Positions 33,441 through 46,600 of a stretch of 64,000 nt of DNA are shown in pieces (the stretch's first letter is position 1; the number at the start of each line of letters is the position of its first letter). Under the pieces are notes generated by a model. The model saw only the letters and a list, made by a program, of their open reading frames with translations, ran no database searches and was not told where the DNA came from. The stretch covers positions 47,777,844 through 47,841,843 of the forward strand of contig JANCRA010000003.1 in assembly GCA_024362935.1 (NCBI GenBank), given 5' to 3'. The position numbers and the translations under genes are program-made. This DNA comes from Setophaga petechia. Its lineage: Eukaryota > Chordata > Aves > Passeriformes > Parulidae.

Positions 33441-35288
33441 AGTGGGTCCAGAGCCATCCCTCCACCAGCACCTCGGCACGTCGGGATGTCAGTCAGGCCT
33501 GAGCAACACTTCACACTGCTCTCACCCCAGAATACACCGAAGTGTCATTTCAAACAGCTCACCAGGTTTGCTCCGAGGTTCTGGGCGCTGCTGGCAGCAC
33601 AGTTCACATTCCAGTGCTTCTGTGGCCTTGTGCAGTGATAACGGATGGTTTTTACAATACCAGGCCAAACTATCCATAATTAGGCATTGTGCTCCACTTA
33701 AAGGAATTCCAGAATTCTGTAATTCCTGCACAGGTTTAGCACCTGGAGGAGGGGCAGACACTGGCTATGTGCTGAGCCGGGGAGGCTGTGCCACACCGAG
33801 AGCCAGAGGGAGGGATTTCCCAACTCTCGGCAGGCATTTCCCCCAGAGCACCTCTGTGAATGACCCCAGCCGCTCACCTGCTGCTCCAGGCCATCCCCTG
33901 GCTGCCTGCGGCACTAACCCAGCCATCAGGATGCCATTTCCTCACACAGCCCATTCCACACTGCCATTGTTCTCCGCATTTTCCTTCAATGAGTTTTCCT
34001 AGCCTACCACGGGGCCTGGGCTCTTAACCAGCCTTGCAGGGACTCTCTGTCAGGAGCTTTCTTAACATCAAGAGAAAACCAGCTTCCACTTACTTTCCTT
34101 TGATCAGGAGCCAAGAGCATTTTGTCAGCCAAGGCAGACAAAGCACTTGGAGCGCAGCGTGAGAGCCTGCAGCTAGATTATTGCACATTTCCCAGTTTTA
34201 TTTGGATGTAAATACAGCATTAGCTCTAGGAAGAGACCGATATCCGACCTGCCACCAGCAAAGCTGCACACACGAAGTGTTATCAGATTCCTGCTCTCAT
34301 TTCAGAGGGCAGGTCCTGATCCGATCACAACACCAGCCCAAACTGAAGCCGTGCCAACGTATATAATCTGTGTCACTGAGACAAAAATCAATCCCTCCTC
34401 CTGGGGAAAAAGCCTGATTGCAGCAAACTCCAAAGCAGCCAAGGGGAATTTTTATTTCTTCGAAGGCGTGTTAGTCTGGCACTGCTTATTCCTTTTTGTT
34501 CCTATTCCCCACTAATATCTCTAGGTCAGGAGCAGTTGTACAGGATAGTCCACTGGTTCTGGAAATGCAGAGAAACAGGAAACTGCCCACGAGGTCAGAG
34601 GGGCTATTTTCCAAAGGGAACCCGGATTTAAGGACTGGTCTCAAGAGCAAAGGCATGGGGTGGGATGCAGAGTCTCTATAGGAACAGCACAGCCAAGCAA
34701 ATACAGGGTTCAGGGGCTGGTTTGCAGGGCTAAACCCTGTGCCACCAGGGAAAATTAATTGTGGTTACACTCAGTGTGCCTAATTAACACCCAGAGTGAG
34801 CACTGATTTGATTTCCAAAGCAGTTAAAAGCCGCCTCATGTTCAGAATGTGCAAAACTATGGGAATATATTTCCCAGACAGATCCATCCCTTCAAAAGCA
34901 CATTTAGCAAATAAAATGTCACCGAGGAAACCCAACTTCAGGCCGCTGTGGTTTGCCTACAAGTTTATACAACACACCACAATGATGGAAGGGTTTGGTT
35001 CTCTCTTCTGTGGAAGAAGGGAAACCCACACAGCCCTTCCCAGGGAAATGCTCTGCCAGGCCTCTGTGTGATCTACTACTAGGGGCTGGAGCAGCAGCCT
35101 CATCCCTAAAATTCCCACTTACAGGTATAAAAAGTTTTTTGTACTTCCCAGCCCTCTTCAAAATGCCTCCAAACCCCAATACTCACCTTAAGAGCACCAC
35201 AGCCTCCACCCTGCATAACAGGAGCAGTAAATCTCTGGGCCTTTTCCTCACTATTTACTTACACGAGCAGAAAAACAACATTAAATTA

Positions 35289-35290
<2 letters not shown>

Positions 35291-35339
<49 letters not shown>
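35291..35339. repeat. (ATT)n microsatellite
   Basis: About 16 perfect ATT units. Confidence 0.97.
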
Positions 35340-35879
35340 GTTACATTGTAATATCAACCACCTTACACTGAGTTAGTCTCCCAGCAGCATTTAGGCACAC
35401 ACAGGTTTAAGGAAGGCTGCAGAACTCACCTTGGCTGTCAGAAATCAGGAATATATGTCAGTGTGACAAGGAAAAGCCCAGTTCCCAGAGGGGCTGGAGA
35501 GAAAGACTGAGGGACACCCCTGTCCTTCCAGCTCGGAGTAAGGCTGGACACTGATGTCATCACAAATGCCCTGCCAAGGCTCTGCTGGCCTTTGGGGTGA
35601 GATCAGATATTTATTTTGGTCTGAAGAACCGCAAAAAGGACAAACGGGTGAGGCCTCTGGAAAAGCTGAGCAAGAGAAAGAAGGTTTATTGAAAAAACAT
35701 CAGTTTGGGCAGATGCCAGCTTCCCAGAAAAGAAACAGGACGGTGATTCCTGTCAGAGGAGACCCCCTGGATTGGTTTGAGCAGCTCTGGATCAAAAAGT
35801 AAAACAAGCAAAGGAGGAGAGATCCGATGCTGTGTCTGCGTGTCCAGAGATTATCCCGTAATTTGGTATAATAAAGCCT

Positions 35880-35897
35880 CTTATCCAAGAGGATAAG
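35880..35897. promoter_or_regulatory. Palindromic double GATA site
   Basis: CTTATCCAAGAGGATAAG: two inverted GATA sites separated by AAGA. Further GATA-type sites flank it: TTATCC at 35851-35856 and CTTATCT at about 35942. Function is inferred only from the motif. Confidence 0.35.
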
Positions 35898-37289
35898 CAC
35901 AGAAGCCGCTGCACAATCAGCTCACTACCGAGGCAGAGTTTCTTATCTCTGGGGAAAAAGCCTTTTTAAACAAAGTCAAACACTCTGGATGAATACACTG
36001 AGTAATTCCAAGGAGATGGTCAAACACAAGAATCACTGTTTTCAAGTAAAACTTTGTGCTGACGGATCTGCTTCTAAATTCATTGCTATGAGCAGTTGGC
36101 TGGACTTGCAAAGACCTTGCTCTGAGCTCAGATCCTCACTCAGTTCCTCACGCTGGACTCCGTTCTGCTTTCCCTGCTCCGCTGCGCACTGTGGAATCGC
36201 TTTCCAATGGAGCCATCCCGGGCGGTCCAGCTCCTTAGGGCCAGGAGAAGCAGCAGGCACTGCTCGCTCTTCCCCTCTGGATTTGGGGTGGGGAGGCAGG
36301 GAGCGAGCCGGAGCGGATCCCGCTCGCCGGGGATGGCACAGACAGCGGAGGCTGCGGGGCAGGCGGCCAGCAGGGCTGGCAGACACTGCTCGGACCCGCA
36401 TCCCCCCGGGCTGTCACACACTCCGGAGGTCGGAGCGAGGGCAGGAATGCCACAGGCGCCAGCGCCACGGGCAGAGCTCGCCCAGTTATTCTCCCGCTCC
36501 CACATCTTCCCCCCCAAAAATCAGGTTGGCATGCAAAGCCCATTGCCAGGCTGAGTGTATCCAATTTTAAGCCAGTAACACCCACAGCTCCCTTGTTGCA
36601 CCCTTTATCCTCCCGCTGACCCATCTGTGATCCCTCTGATCCCTCTGAGCCCAGGGCTGCTGGATGCACACACACACATCCTCGGAGCCGCAGCCAGCCG
36701 GGGTTTTACCACCAGCGCTCAGTACAAACACACATTAAATCCAACACAGCTCCCAAACCCGTGTCGCAGGAGAGTCTCCGAGTCTCTTAACTCATTCCAG
36801 GTCTATCTGCTGCTCTTTACACGGAGTTTCCCGAGGCTCCCAGGCGGCTCCTGCGGGGCTGTAATGAAGTCGTGACTCTGTGTGTGTGAAGTTCCTGCTG
36901 GAATTTGTAGGCAATTAATGCTTCTGTGGTTTCACAGGCAGCAGGACGAGGACTGAATCTGCTCCAACACCTCCAAAAACTGCAGCATCGCATCCCTGAC
37001 ACCAGCAATCATTGTCCCCAAGGCAATGGGACCGATAAGGACCCATTCGACTGAAGCCTGTTTAGGTTTGTAACATCCTTCCATGTGCTAGGAGTGATAA
37101 TGGCCTGTGAAGGACGTGCTTTGCCCCAGGGAAAGTATTTGACTGGGATATTGGAGACTGATGGTGGATGGCTGCTGGGAAGTTTTTGGGATAAGCTGAA
37201 CGGAAACATGGACAAATTTATCCTGGAGGGGACAGTCAGACATCGGAAGAATGGTGCCATCTGTGTGGAGTCCAGGCTGGCTGACTCGC

Positions 37290-37345
37290 AGAATCCCAGA
37301 AATTGGAAAAGACCTCCAAGATCATCAGGCGCAATCTTCAGCTGT
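37290..37345 (-). mobile_element. CR1 3'-terminal scrap
   Basis: 'cagaatcccagaaattggaa' followed by 'aagacctccaagatcatcag': the antisense end of a CR1 copy, about 55 bp left. Confidence 0.65.
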
Positions 37346-40275
37346 GGTACTGCAGAAAACTTCTCAACATTCTGGTCTGTTTCTTATTCTTCTTGATAAG
37401 GTTTTCCATTTGTAACGTGAATTTTATAGGAACGGGAGGTTTGTGCCTTCAGGCCATCCTAGGCAGCATGTTATTTAAATTGCCGTGTAATCCCTAAAAG
37501 CATTTTCCTGAGTATTCCAGGGGCACTTCCCAAGGAAAGTCTGAGGGTTTATCATCAAGTCCACTGTAAATTCCAGTCGGAAATCCTGGGTCAATTAATC
37601 ACAGCAGCATCATTCCTATTTTATTATTACTGACACATACTTATGTACACACTCAATTTGTTTTTCCACGTTAAATTCCCTGTGTGTGCACAGCAGGATC
37701 TTACTGGTGCTTTTAATGAATAAACATGTAGCATTAATCTGAAATTTTCTCTAAATGCAGCATATTTGGAAAGTTATTTCCAGTGTTTTCAAGCCTGAAA
37801 TGTATCAGCATCAAGGTGGTTTGGAAAATGAAAGGAAGAAAAATGAGGGAGGAAATGCAGGATCTAGGGGAAGGCAAAGAGCAAAGAGTAAGTGAATCCC
37901 ATCACTCATGAAAAATTAATTATTAGAAAAATGAGTTATTATAAAACATGAGCCATTGTTAATTAGATCAAAGAAGATAAGTGATTCCAGCAAGAATTCT
38001 GGCCTGACATCTGTCCCAACAGGATTAATTTAAAATAAACATCAGGAAGAATGAAATAAATCAGTCCATTTGTGCCTCCTCTTGCTCTGGACTACAGAAG
38101 ACTGAGGATTTCTGTTAAAGAGTGATGAAAATGTTTTTTTCCCTCTCTCTACCAATTAAAAAAAAAAAAGTTGCATTATTTCCAGATTTTAGGAGAAAAC
38201 TAATTGGGAAAGTTAAATTGCAAGAAAATTTGCTCAAATATTAGGAAAAAAATGAGTTGGGAGCAAGGGGTCTGCCCCTAGAAATGGAAGACTGCTGCCT
38301 GCCTGGATCCTGGTTTCCAGACCCCCATGAACCTGTGGGGCTGCTTTTGGGACATCACATTCCTGAGACAGGGAGGTCCCCGGAGGAAAGCAATTCCATG
38401 GGGAGTCTCAGCCTTCATCTCGCAGGGAGGCAAGAACAAAATTCAACTGTGCTCGTTAACACGCCATGTAATTTCTTTTTTATGGACTAATTATCTGATG
38501 TGCTACGAATCCAATCCCACTCGTGGATCTTTTGCTGTGATAGGGAGAAACATCCCCCAGCCTGGGACAGGGAGAAACATCTGATAGCTAAATTACCCTC
38601 ACTCTGAGCAGTCCAGAGTCTGCTCCTTGAGAAATCCATCTCCATCCGTGACCCAGGGTAGCAGAGGATGCTGTTTCCTGCTAGGGAGCTCATTTGTGTG
38701 GAAGGAAAAAGAGGAGGAAAAAGGGGTTAAGTGGAGGTGAGGGAACATTCTGTGGTCTCAGAGCACAAACCACTGCACAGGCTGCCTGGGATGTGGTGGC
38801 CAGGGCCACCTGCTCTGCTCCTTAAATCTGGGTTCAGGGACCACCCAAAAGATGGAGAAGTCAGAGCCAGCTTTGTGCAGCACAATCTCTACATAGTAAA
38901 AAGAAATAAAAAAGACATGTTCCAGGGACAAAGGAAAGCCAGGGAATTTGCTCTGTGCCCTGAGCAAGGTGCAGGAGGAGCAGGAGAGTTTACCTGCTGC
39001 AGAGGGAGAAGGCAGTTTTCTCACCAGCTCTTCCCAGAGAACTTGATTCTTCCAAAACCACAACATTCCCAGTGTGGGAAGCAGAAACGCTCTGGGAACA
39101 GCCACAAACTGCTTCCTCGTGGGAAATCTGGCTGCCTTCCTGTCCTTTTCTCACTTATGGAGTGCTAAATGCTGCCAGGTGCCATCGTCCCTAACCCAGC
39201 TCTTGTATGGACTTTTACAGTCACTGCATCCCTGCTCAGGCAGCAGCACGGGAACAGCAGCGAGCACGGCTACAGAAAAAACTGGATTATTGATGAAGTT
39301 CTATGATTATTAATTACATTATTTATGAGCGCAGAGAAAACAGAGCAACAAAGCAAATTCCCAGCAACCTGGCTTGCTGTGGGGGCTCCCAACCCCGCTT
39401 TGCACCATATCCTTTCAAAAATCCCTCTCCATCAGAAGAGCTTGTTTGTTGTTTTCTAATACAGCTATTCCAGTGCTCCTTCTGAGAAAGGAAGAATATT
39501 CCTGGAGAGGCAGGTTTTTTCCAGCCCTGTTAAATTGATTTGCTTTTAAGAATCACTGGGCGGTCGAACCGCTCTGGCTCCGGCTTGTTTGTGCAGAACA
39601 CTCTGGAGGGGTTTATAGAGATATTAAAATTAAATATGAAGTCACGGAATAAATGGGGCCTCCATTCAGTGTGCCTTGTAAATCCAGTTTAAATGGTTCC
39701 CTTTATTAAATATCCTTTCCTCTTAAAAATGGATTAACTGCTCTCGCCGGAGGCTCTGACGGAGAAGCTGTTGGATCCCTATGGCAACGCCGCGCTTCCA
39801 GAGACCCCTCGCTCTGTGCCAGCCCCTCGGCCTCATCCCAGTCCAGGTATCCCTTTTTACCACCTCCAATTATTAATCAGCATCTCCCACTATTAATTAC
39901 AACCCTGAGGCCGGCACTGAGTGCTGTGCTGCAACTTCCCACTGCCTTGGTGAGTCCCATCCCATATGGAATGCATGGATGGAGGTTGGACGCCTTTCCC
40001 AGCACACCTGGCAGTGCTCACCTGGTTCCTCCTCTGTTCCCCTGATTCTTGGGCTTGTTGTTTTCCTTTTCTTCCTGCTTTTGGCCTCAGTCCCTTGCAT
40101 TGCCCAGTGCCACTCCCAGTGGCCCTGCTGAGCTCTCAACATGTTTTCCAGGCTGGCGTTTGGAATTTAAGGAAAATTCACATACAAAGGGGTGATTTAG
40201 CTGGATTTTGGGGTTTTGCAGGAAGCTCAAGCAGTACAGTCCTGGCCAGTCCCCATGTGACTCCTCAGCACAGTT

Positions 40276-40383
40276 CCCTTCCCAAGGGCCACATAGGAAT
40301 TACCTTTCTGCCAAGGGCTTTATCACAGGCCCTTCCCAAGGGCCACATAGGAATTACCTTTCTGCCAAGGGCTTTATCACAGG
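40276..40383. repeat. Perfect 54-bp tandem duplication
   Basis: Two identical 54-bp copies, 40276-40329 and 40330-40383, each starting CCCTTCCCAAGGGCCACA and ending GGGCTTTATCACAGG. I see no mismatch between them. Confidence 0.95.
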
Positions 40384-43075
40384 AAAGAGCCTCCAGGAAT
40401 GCCCAGCTTGATGTTTCCAGAAAAATGGTTCTTCACACTGCTGCTCCAGGACCCTGAGGTTTTGGGCACAGGAATGCAGCCATGGCAGGAGCAGCAGCTG
40501 GAGAAGAACACAAAAAGCTCAACCTCATTTTAATTCAGCTTTAAGTGACACAGGCAGTGCAGGAGCCATTCCAAGAGTGGCTCTGCGAGGCTGCGGCTGC
40601 TTTCCCATGGATGGAGCCTGTGCCAACAGAGCTGGGGGCTCCCTGTGCTGCCACTGCAGCATTTGGAGCAGCACAGAGCAGCAAGAGCCAACGCTGGCAT
40701 GCAGGGATTAATGAGCAGTTATCCATTATCTCCCTCCCCTCAAGCCTCCAGCTTGCTGAGCCAAGTGTTTATCCCACATGGATGGGGTGAGAAGGGCACA
40801 GTAAAACAAAAAATTGCCCACACTCAGGTCCCTGAAGCCACCAGGTTAAGGGGATGTGTGTCCCTTTTCCCTGCACAGCACCAACCCTGCCAGGGCTGCT
40901 CCTGCCACTAGTGATGGGACAAATCCCACTCCCTGCACAGCTCCTCCATGGGCAGGGATAGAGCTGGGTGGGGCTGGAGCACTCTGTCACATTCACGTGA
41001 CAGTCCCAACTGCTCCTGTCTCTTGGCTCGCAGGGATTTTGGCACAATTACAGCCAATTATAATTAGCAGCATTAAAGTCCCAGTTAAATGCAAGCAGGA
41101 GCTTGTGGCTTTCACTCCTGGTGGGAAGACATTTCAGCCAGTCCTGGATGCTGCTCTGGATCTGCTTGGCTGGGACATGTGGGGAGTGAGGTGAGGAAAC
41201 CCCAAGAAGGCTCCCAACAGCAGCATCAGGAGACCAGCTGGCACTTTCCCTGGAAAAAAGGGCTGCTTCAAAGCAGAACAAAGAGCCAAGCCAGCATCCC
41301 TGAATCTGCAGAACACTGCTGTGCTTCTCAAAGAATTGATTCCCAAAGGTCAGGATGCACTTTTCAACAACTCTCACTCTCTCAGCATGCTCATCCTCGT
41401 GCTCAAACCTTATCCAAAGCCTCCGGAAGTGCCCATAGCCCAAACAGCTCCTTGCCAGCACCCCAAGTGCCTCCTTCTCCCTGCAATTGCCACAAGGCTC
41501 TGTCAACTTCAGACACCACACGTGGAAATGAGGGAAATGGGACACAGCAGGTTGGCTCTGCCAGGTACCTGAACCACTGCTCATCATCAAAACCTGCCAT
41601 GGGATGCCCAGCTGGCCAAAGCTGGGCGGGATTCCAATGGCCACACACCTCACGCTTTCCAGCCGGTGAGCCCACGCCTTCCCGATGCATGGGGCACTCC
41701 AAGGACAACCTGTGGCCAAAAGGACTCTGCCACAGTGGAAGCAGAACAGTCATGGCAGTGTCAGTCATGACACAAGAGCAGTTTGCTGAATGTCAGATCC
41801 AGGAGAGCTGGATACGGCTCTGTGCGCCTCCCTCGGGTAGCAGATTTCAACAGTAAATCCAATTTTGTTTGACATTAATCCCAACTTTTCAGCCCGCCAC
41901 AGATTATCCTTCTGGTGACAGCTCACCACGCAGGAGGAGAGGGGATGGAAAAGCTTCTTCTTGGTTGTCTTTCTAAAGGACCTCTCTGAGGGGGCATCAA
42001 CACCTGGATAAGCACGAGAGCCGGTCATGGGTCACACACAGGGGGCAGGTTTCTGTTCCATTTCTGGCACCCACATCACTGATGGCTCCCAGGGACCAGG
42101 TCACATTAAATCCAACTGGGAAATCTCAAATTGGTTCTTCAGCAGAAATCCTAGGCCATGGGGTTGGGAATATCATGCTCAGTAATCCCACAGCAGCTCA
42201 CAAATGTACACGTCCCTGGGCGAGCTCCTTCCTCCCCTTGGAAGGAAAATTTCCAGATGAATTCACTCCATCACTGTGGTTTCCTTTTTCAGGAATTCTC
42301 TTGCTCTGATCTGCTTCTCCAGGTCTGTGCTTCTGGCAGCTCCCTGCGAGAAGCTGTGCTGACAAGGCTGGGAGCAGGAAGCAAAAGGCAAGGATCCTCT
42401 AGCAAAATTCCTAATCCTAGGAAGAAATTCAATCAGGAATTTAAGAACAGGTGTGATGCCAGCAGGGCTGCAGGGGAACAGGGACTGAGCAGCCCCAGCT
42501 CATCCAACAGGACCATCTCAGAATCTCCTGCTCAAGGTGACCTGGAAGTGAAAGATGCTGCAAATTTTCAAAAGATGCAGCTGGGGTCTAATGGATTATC
42601 CAAGGGCTATGGATGCAGTTCTGCCATGCCCAGCTAATGTGCATTGAGGCCACAAGCCACATGTGTCCCCTGCTCCCTTCTCTGAAATTAGGAGCTAATT
42701 CCATGTCAGACATTACTCTTGCCTTCTGCCCATTTTGTTGCCAGAACTCATCCCCTCCCTCCCCAGGTGTGCAAGAGCCATAGCTCCAGGAAGCAGCAGA
42801 ACATCTCAACGTGGAATGGAAATCATGAAAGTCAAGGAAGAGCCTGTGGGACAGCTCCAGAGGAGCCATGGCTCAGGACTGTGTGGGAGTGGCTGTGTCA
42901 CCACCCAGGGCCACGAGAGCCACTCCCCCTGAGGATGAGTGTGCAGCAGCCCCTGCAATGCCCCTGCACCTGCCTGTGCCTTCAGCCTTGCACCCCCAAG
43001 CTCAGTCACTGGCTGGGAGCACCCCTGAACAGCTCTCACCTGCATGGGGCAGCAGACACTCCCACCAGGTACTCC

Positions 43076-43155
43076 CATTGCTCCTCAAGCAGGTTATTTG
43101 ACTCCTGTCAACCGTGCTCCTCATTGCTCCTCAAGCAGGTTATTTGACTCCTGTC
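43076..43155. repeat. 34-bp direct repeat, period 46
   Basis: The 34-bp string starting CATTGCTCCTCAAGCAGG and ending GACTCCTGTC occurs at 43076-43109 and 43122-43155 with no mismatch, separated by 12 bp. Confidence 0.92.
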
Positions 43156-43668
43156 TGCTCTTCTCCCACTTGGAATCCTTCTGGCCCCTTTGGATGTCTG
43201 TGTAGATGGCTTGGCTATTGGACCTTCCTCAGGGTGCACGTGGCACTTGGTGCCACGGGGCTGTGACACTCAGATGGCAGAAGCTGGTGGAGAGAGCATT
43301 CCAAGCAAGACACTTTTCCAAAGGAACATTCCCAAATGCTTCCTTCAGGGCTCCTAAAGCCTAGCTGATACAAGATCTGTCACCACCACCTGCCCTGCTT
43401 GGACAGCAGAGACTCAAATACTCCATTGACTGCGGCTGTCAAGAGCAGACTGGAGAAAAGTCAGTCAATCCCTGCCTATCCTGTTGCCACTGGCTCTATT
43501 TCCATGGATAACCCAACAAATCGCTCATCCCACAACCATGAGCACCCCACATCTGATCCCAAGCACTCCTAACTCCTCCAACCACCAGGTCCAGGTGGGA
43601 AGCTCATGCAGGAATGGGAAGAACAGTCCAGCACTGGTTTGTTTTCTAAATCAATACGATTTTTCAAA

Positions 43669-43674
43669 TTTATT
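43669..43674 (-). terminator. Candidate BAHD1 distal poly(A) signal
   Basis: TTTATT on the given strand (AATAAA on minus), 2.9 kb past the BAHD1 stop, at the edge of an A/T-rich CR1-free block (43670-43990) that looks like mRNA 3' UTR on the minus strand. A nearer TTTATT at 46380-46385 would give a very short UTR. Confidence 0.35.
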
Positions 43675-45330
43675 TTTTAAGAATTACTTCTAATATATCT
43701 TTCTCACAGAAGGAGGGAATAGGGAATGTTCTCATTCCATCTGTAAACAATGAAATACAGATCTGGGAAACCAGGGAAGAGACACAAAAAAGTGCATTTT
43801 ACAAAATTATCAACTAAAATATATTTTACATGTATTACGCTTCAATTTAAATTCTACCGACTGCATTTTTCAGTTTCAAAAAATATTTCCATATCTAATA
43901 GATTAAAAAAGCAGGAAATCTTTTCATTAGGGATAAGACATTTCAGTTCATTTACATGCTGTTTGCACAACAGCATCAGCAACCACGTGAACCTCAATGT
44001 TCATGGCCTGAAGCAGATTCAACATGAGGAGTTCAGGTTTGTCCTCTCCAGAGCTGGACCGGAGCCCGTTACGGACCCAGGGCAAGGATAACTTCCCTGC
44101 TACCTGGAGAGGAGCCAGGACAAGGTGGGAGCAGGGGGAGATGGGGCAGAAGGAGGAATTTCAGTGAGTTACTGTGTTTCCAAGGCTGGGTCTCACACCT
44201 AGGCCCAGCTGCAGCAGTGCTCAGGCTCACCTGGCTGGTGGGTCTTGCAGCATTCTGTGTCCAAAGCAATGCCGGGGAGAAATGGCCACAGCAGCTCTCC
44301 TGCTTCAGGTTCAGGGACAAAGGAGTCACCATGAAACCAAACACGTGGTTTTAGAGCTTCCCATCACCTCCCACTCACTGTGGGGTGCAGCTGCTGCACT
44401 CCCCCCATGGCCTGGCAGCTGCCATTCCCTCCGTGTCACGGGCAGGAGCAGCTCCACTTCTCCAGCATCCTCCCTCCCTGCTCAGGGGAAAACCACTTCA
44501 TATCCTCCCCCAGAAGCATCAGAGACCATGATCTCCAATGCCTCCTTGCACCCCTTCATCCAAGTGTCCCCACAGTGCCACCACTTCTCAACCCAACGCA
44601 GCCCCACCACGTCATTCCAAGAGACCCCCAGTGCAAAGCGAATTGTTCAGGAGAGATCTGGGCAATCCCTTTGACACCAACAGTATCTTGAGGTATAAGT
44701 GAGAGAAGATGCTTCACCCAACAATTCTTGCTTGCACACCTGGGATCCCCCTTCTTGGAGCTGGGTGTTCTCCCTGGGCTATGCAGGTGGGAATAAACAG
44801 GAATTTTCCAGCAGGAATCATCCACCAGCTGCAGGGAGATGCCTGCCCGCTGTGGCAGGCGCCAGACCTTGTCATCCCCTCCAGCCATCACCTCCAGACA
44901 CGTTCCCCTCTTTGGTATGTAGAGCAAATCTCTGGAGAACTCCTGCATGCCTGAACTATTCCATGTAAGGAACTGGATGCCATGGGCTTTCTCTCCAAGC
45001 CAGGCAGGTGTGTGGCCACTGGAGCAAGGTGACAAGCCCTGTGTCCCCAGGGAGTACAGGGAATGCTGCTTCCACTGACAGGACATTAAAGCAGAATGGA
45101 CACTTCCACCGTGGAACACAAGTTCAGAAGCCCCAAAAGACTGGGAAAACGCAGATCCCTCGTTTCAGTGAGCAGCTCCAGCCAGCAGGAATGTGGGTGG
45201 CACGGGGTCAGTTCTGCTTAAGTTAGTGCAATCTCGGGCTGGGCTCCCAGCCTGGTGCAGTGACTCCCCAGGATGTGACACTGTCCTTTGGTTTGCTTTG
45301 GGATTAACTCCAAGTTAGCGTTGAGATAAG

Positions 45331-45366
45331 CTAAGGTCTGTCTGGGATCTAAGGTCTGTCTGGGAT
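45331..45366. repeat. Perfect 18-bp tandem duplication
   Basis: CTAAGGTCTGTCTGGGAT occurs twice back to back (45331-45348 and 45349-45366). Confidence 0.9.
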
Positions 45367-46317
45367 CTGTACAGGTAAGGCAAGAGGCAGGACCTGCGGG
45401 CTCACATGGTCCATGCGAACCTTTCCCGATGCTCAGGTCCTTTCAGGAGCCACAAAGCCACTTTGGTGAGCTTGCTCGGACACCGGGATGAGTTTGGAGG
45501 GGGAGAGGCTGCTGACGGCTTCAACAGCACTCCAAGGATCAGGACAGTCACATGGGGAAGGAATTTTAAAAAGCCAAAAACACGCAAGAAAAGGGTTTGC
45601 CACTTCCCCCTCTGGCTTCTTCCCACTGCAGACACATGGGGACAAGCAGGGTCTGTAAACGACATTACAGGAAACAAACTGGGAAGAAAGAGAAAATCCA
45701 GGGCCCCCTGAGCCATCAGAGGAAGAGCAACACACAGAAGAGAAAACATGGTTCTCCCCATCAGAGCCCACTTTGTGAGCTCCAAGCTTCCAAGTGACGA
45801 GTGCCAGTGAGTACTGGGCCTTGGGAATGGGACATAAAATCCTGTGGGCTCAGTCAGGACACCTGGGAGAGGACCAGCTCTAACCCTACACTGCGGTGTG
45901 ACACTTGCCACCTTGCCAGCTCCCTCTGCTCCACCATGGAGCAGGCTCCAAGCCCCAGTCTAGGTGGTGAGGTGAGGGGAAAGACAGGGGAGAACAGGGG
46001 TCACCTCTTCCCCTGGTGGAGCAACACCTATCCAAGCATGACACAAGGCCACTCTGCACCCAGGCAGCTCCCCAAGCTGCATTTTGAAGCTCTCACCATG
46101 GGAATCCTCAGAGTCTGTCCTGTGGAACCAAGGAGACTCTCCTGTGCTCTGCCAAGAGCTGGGCTCAGTTCAGGGCCTGAAAACCCCCGACTGTCCCAGC
46201 CAGACTCCACAAACACCGCACTGACACATCCCTCCTGCACCTTGGCGGTGTTCCCCCAGCCATGGCTCTGCACTGCTTCCTGTCTTTTATCCCCTGCAAA
46301 CCCTCCCAATAGATGCA

Positions 46318-46412
46318 GCTCTACATACATATATAGATATAGATTTACTTATGCAAATCCCTATATCTATATACATATATTTATTTTTTTTACGTATATA
46401 TTTTCATTTATG
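46318..46412. repeat. A/T-rich (TATA/CATA) low-complexity stretch
   Basis: A mixed array of ATACATAT, ATAGATAT and TATATCTATA units just past the BAHD1 stop, followed by a T-run. It contains an octamer ATGCAAAT at 46351-46358. Confidence 0.7.
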
Positions 46413-46600
46413 CTTTTAATGAAGTGCTGTGCTTTCAGCTGCTGCCTCCCCCTCCAGGGGCTCCGCTCCTCGCACGCTCCCAGTCCCAGGGTGGAGCGCT
46501 GGGCGCTCCCACCTGCAGCAGCATGAGGTGGGTGACAGTGCACAGGTGTCCCAGGCCATGGTGGGCGCTCCGGCGCCGCCCGCTCCGAGCCAAGGCTGCG

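Larger units (their letters stand above)
33441..43660. other. Long intergenic region CHST14 / BAHD1
   Basis: No coding exon is recognised. It holds an ATT microsatellite, one CR1 scrap (37290-37345), a GATA-site palindrome (35880-35897), a moderately CpG-rich stretch (about 36130-36500), a TATGGCAAC RFX-like half site (39780-39788), a perfect 54-bp duplication and a 34-bp direct repeat. Overlapping ORFs on both strands near 41050-41860 have no recognisable content. Confidence 0.45.
43675..46600 (-). other. Probable BAHD1 3' UTR
   Basis: No CR1 and no recognised coding region in 2.9 kb past the BAHD1 stop. Mammalian BAHD1 has a 3' UTR of about 2 kb, so much of this may be transcribed. It contains an 18-bp tandem duplication at 45331-45366 and an A/T-rich TATA/CATA stretch at 46318-46412. 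Confidence 0.4.

Noticed and set aside
41048..41856. Overlapping open frames of 223 and 255 codons on opposite strands
   Set aside because: No recognisable domain in either, no promoter or splice context, and neither resembles a known family; low stop density by chance is the simpler reading.
45801..46526. 241-codon open frame upstream of the BAHD1 stop, plus strand
   Set aside because: It runs through low-complexity TATA/CATA sequence and the probable BAHD1 3' UTR; no domain is seen.
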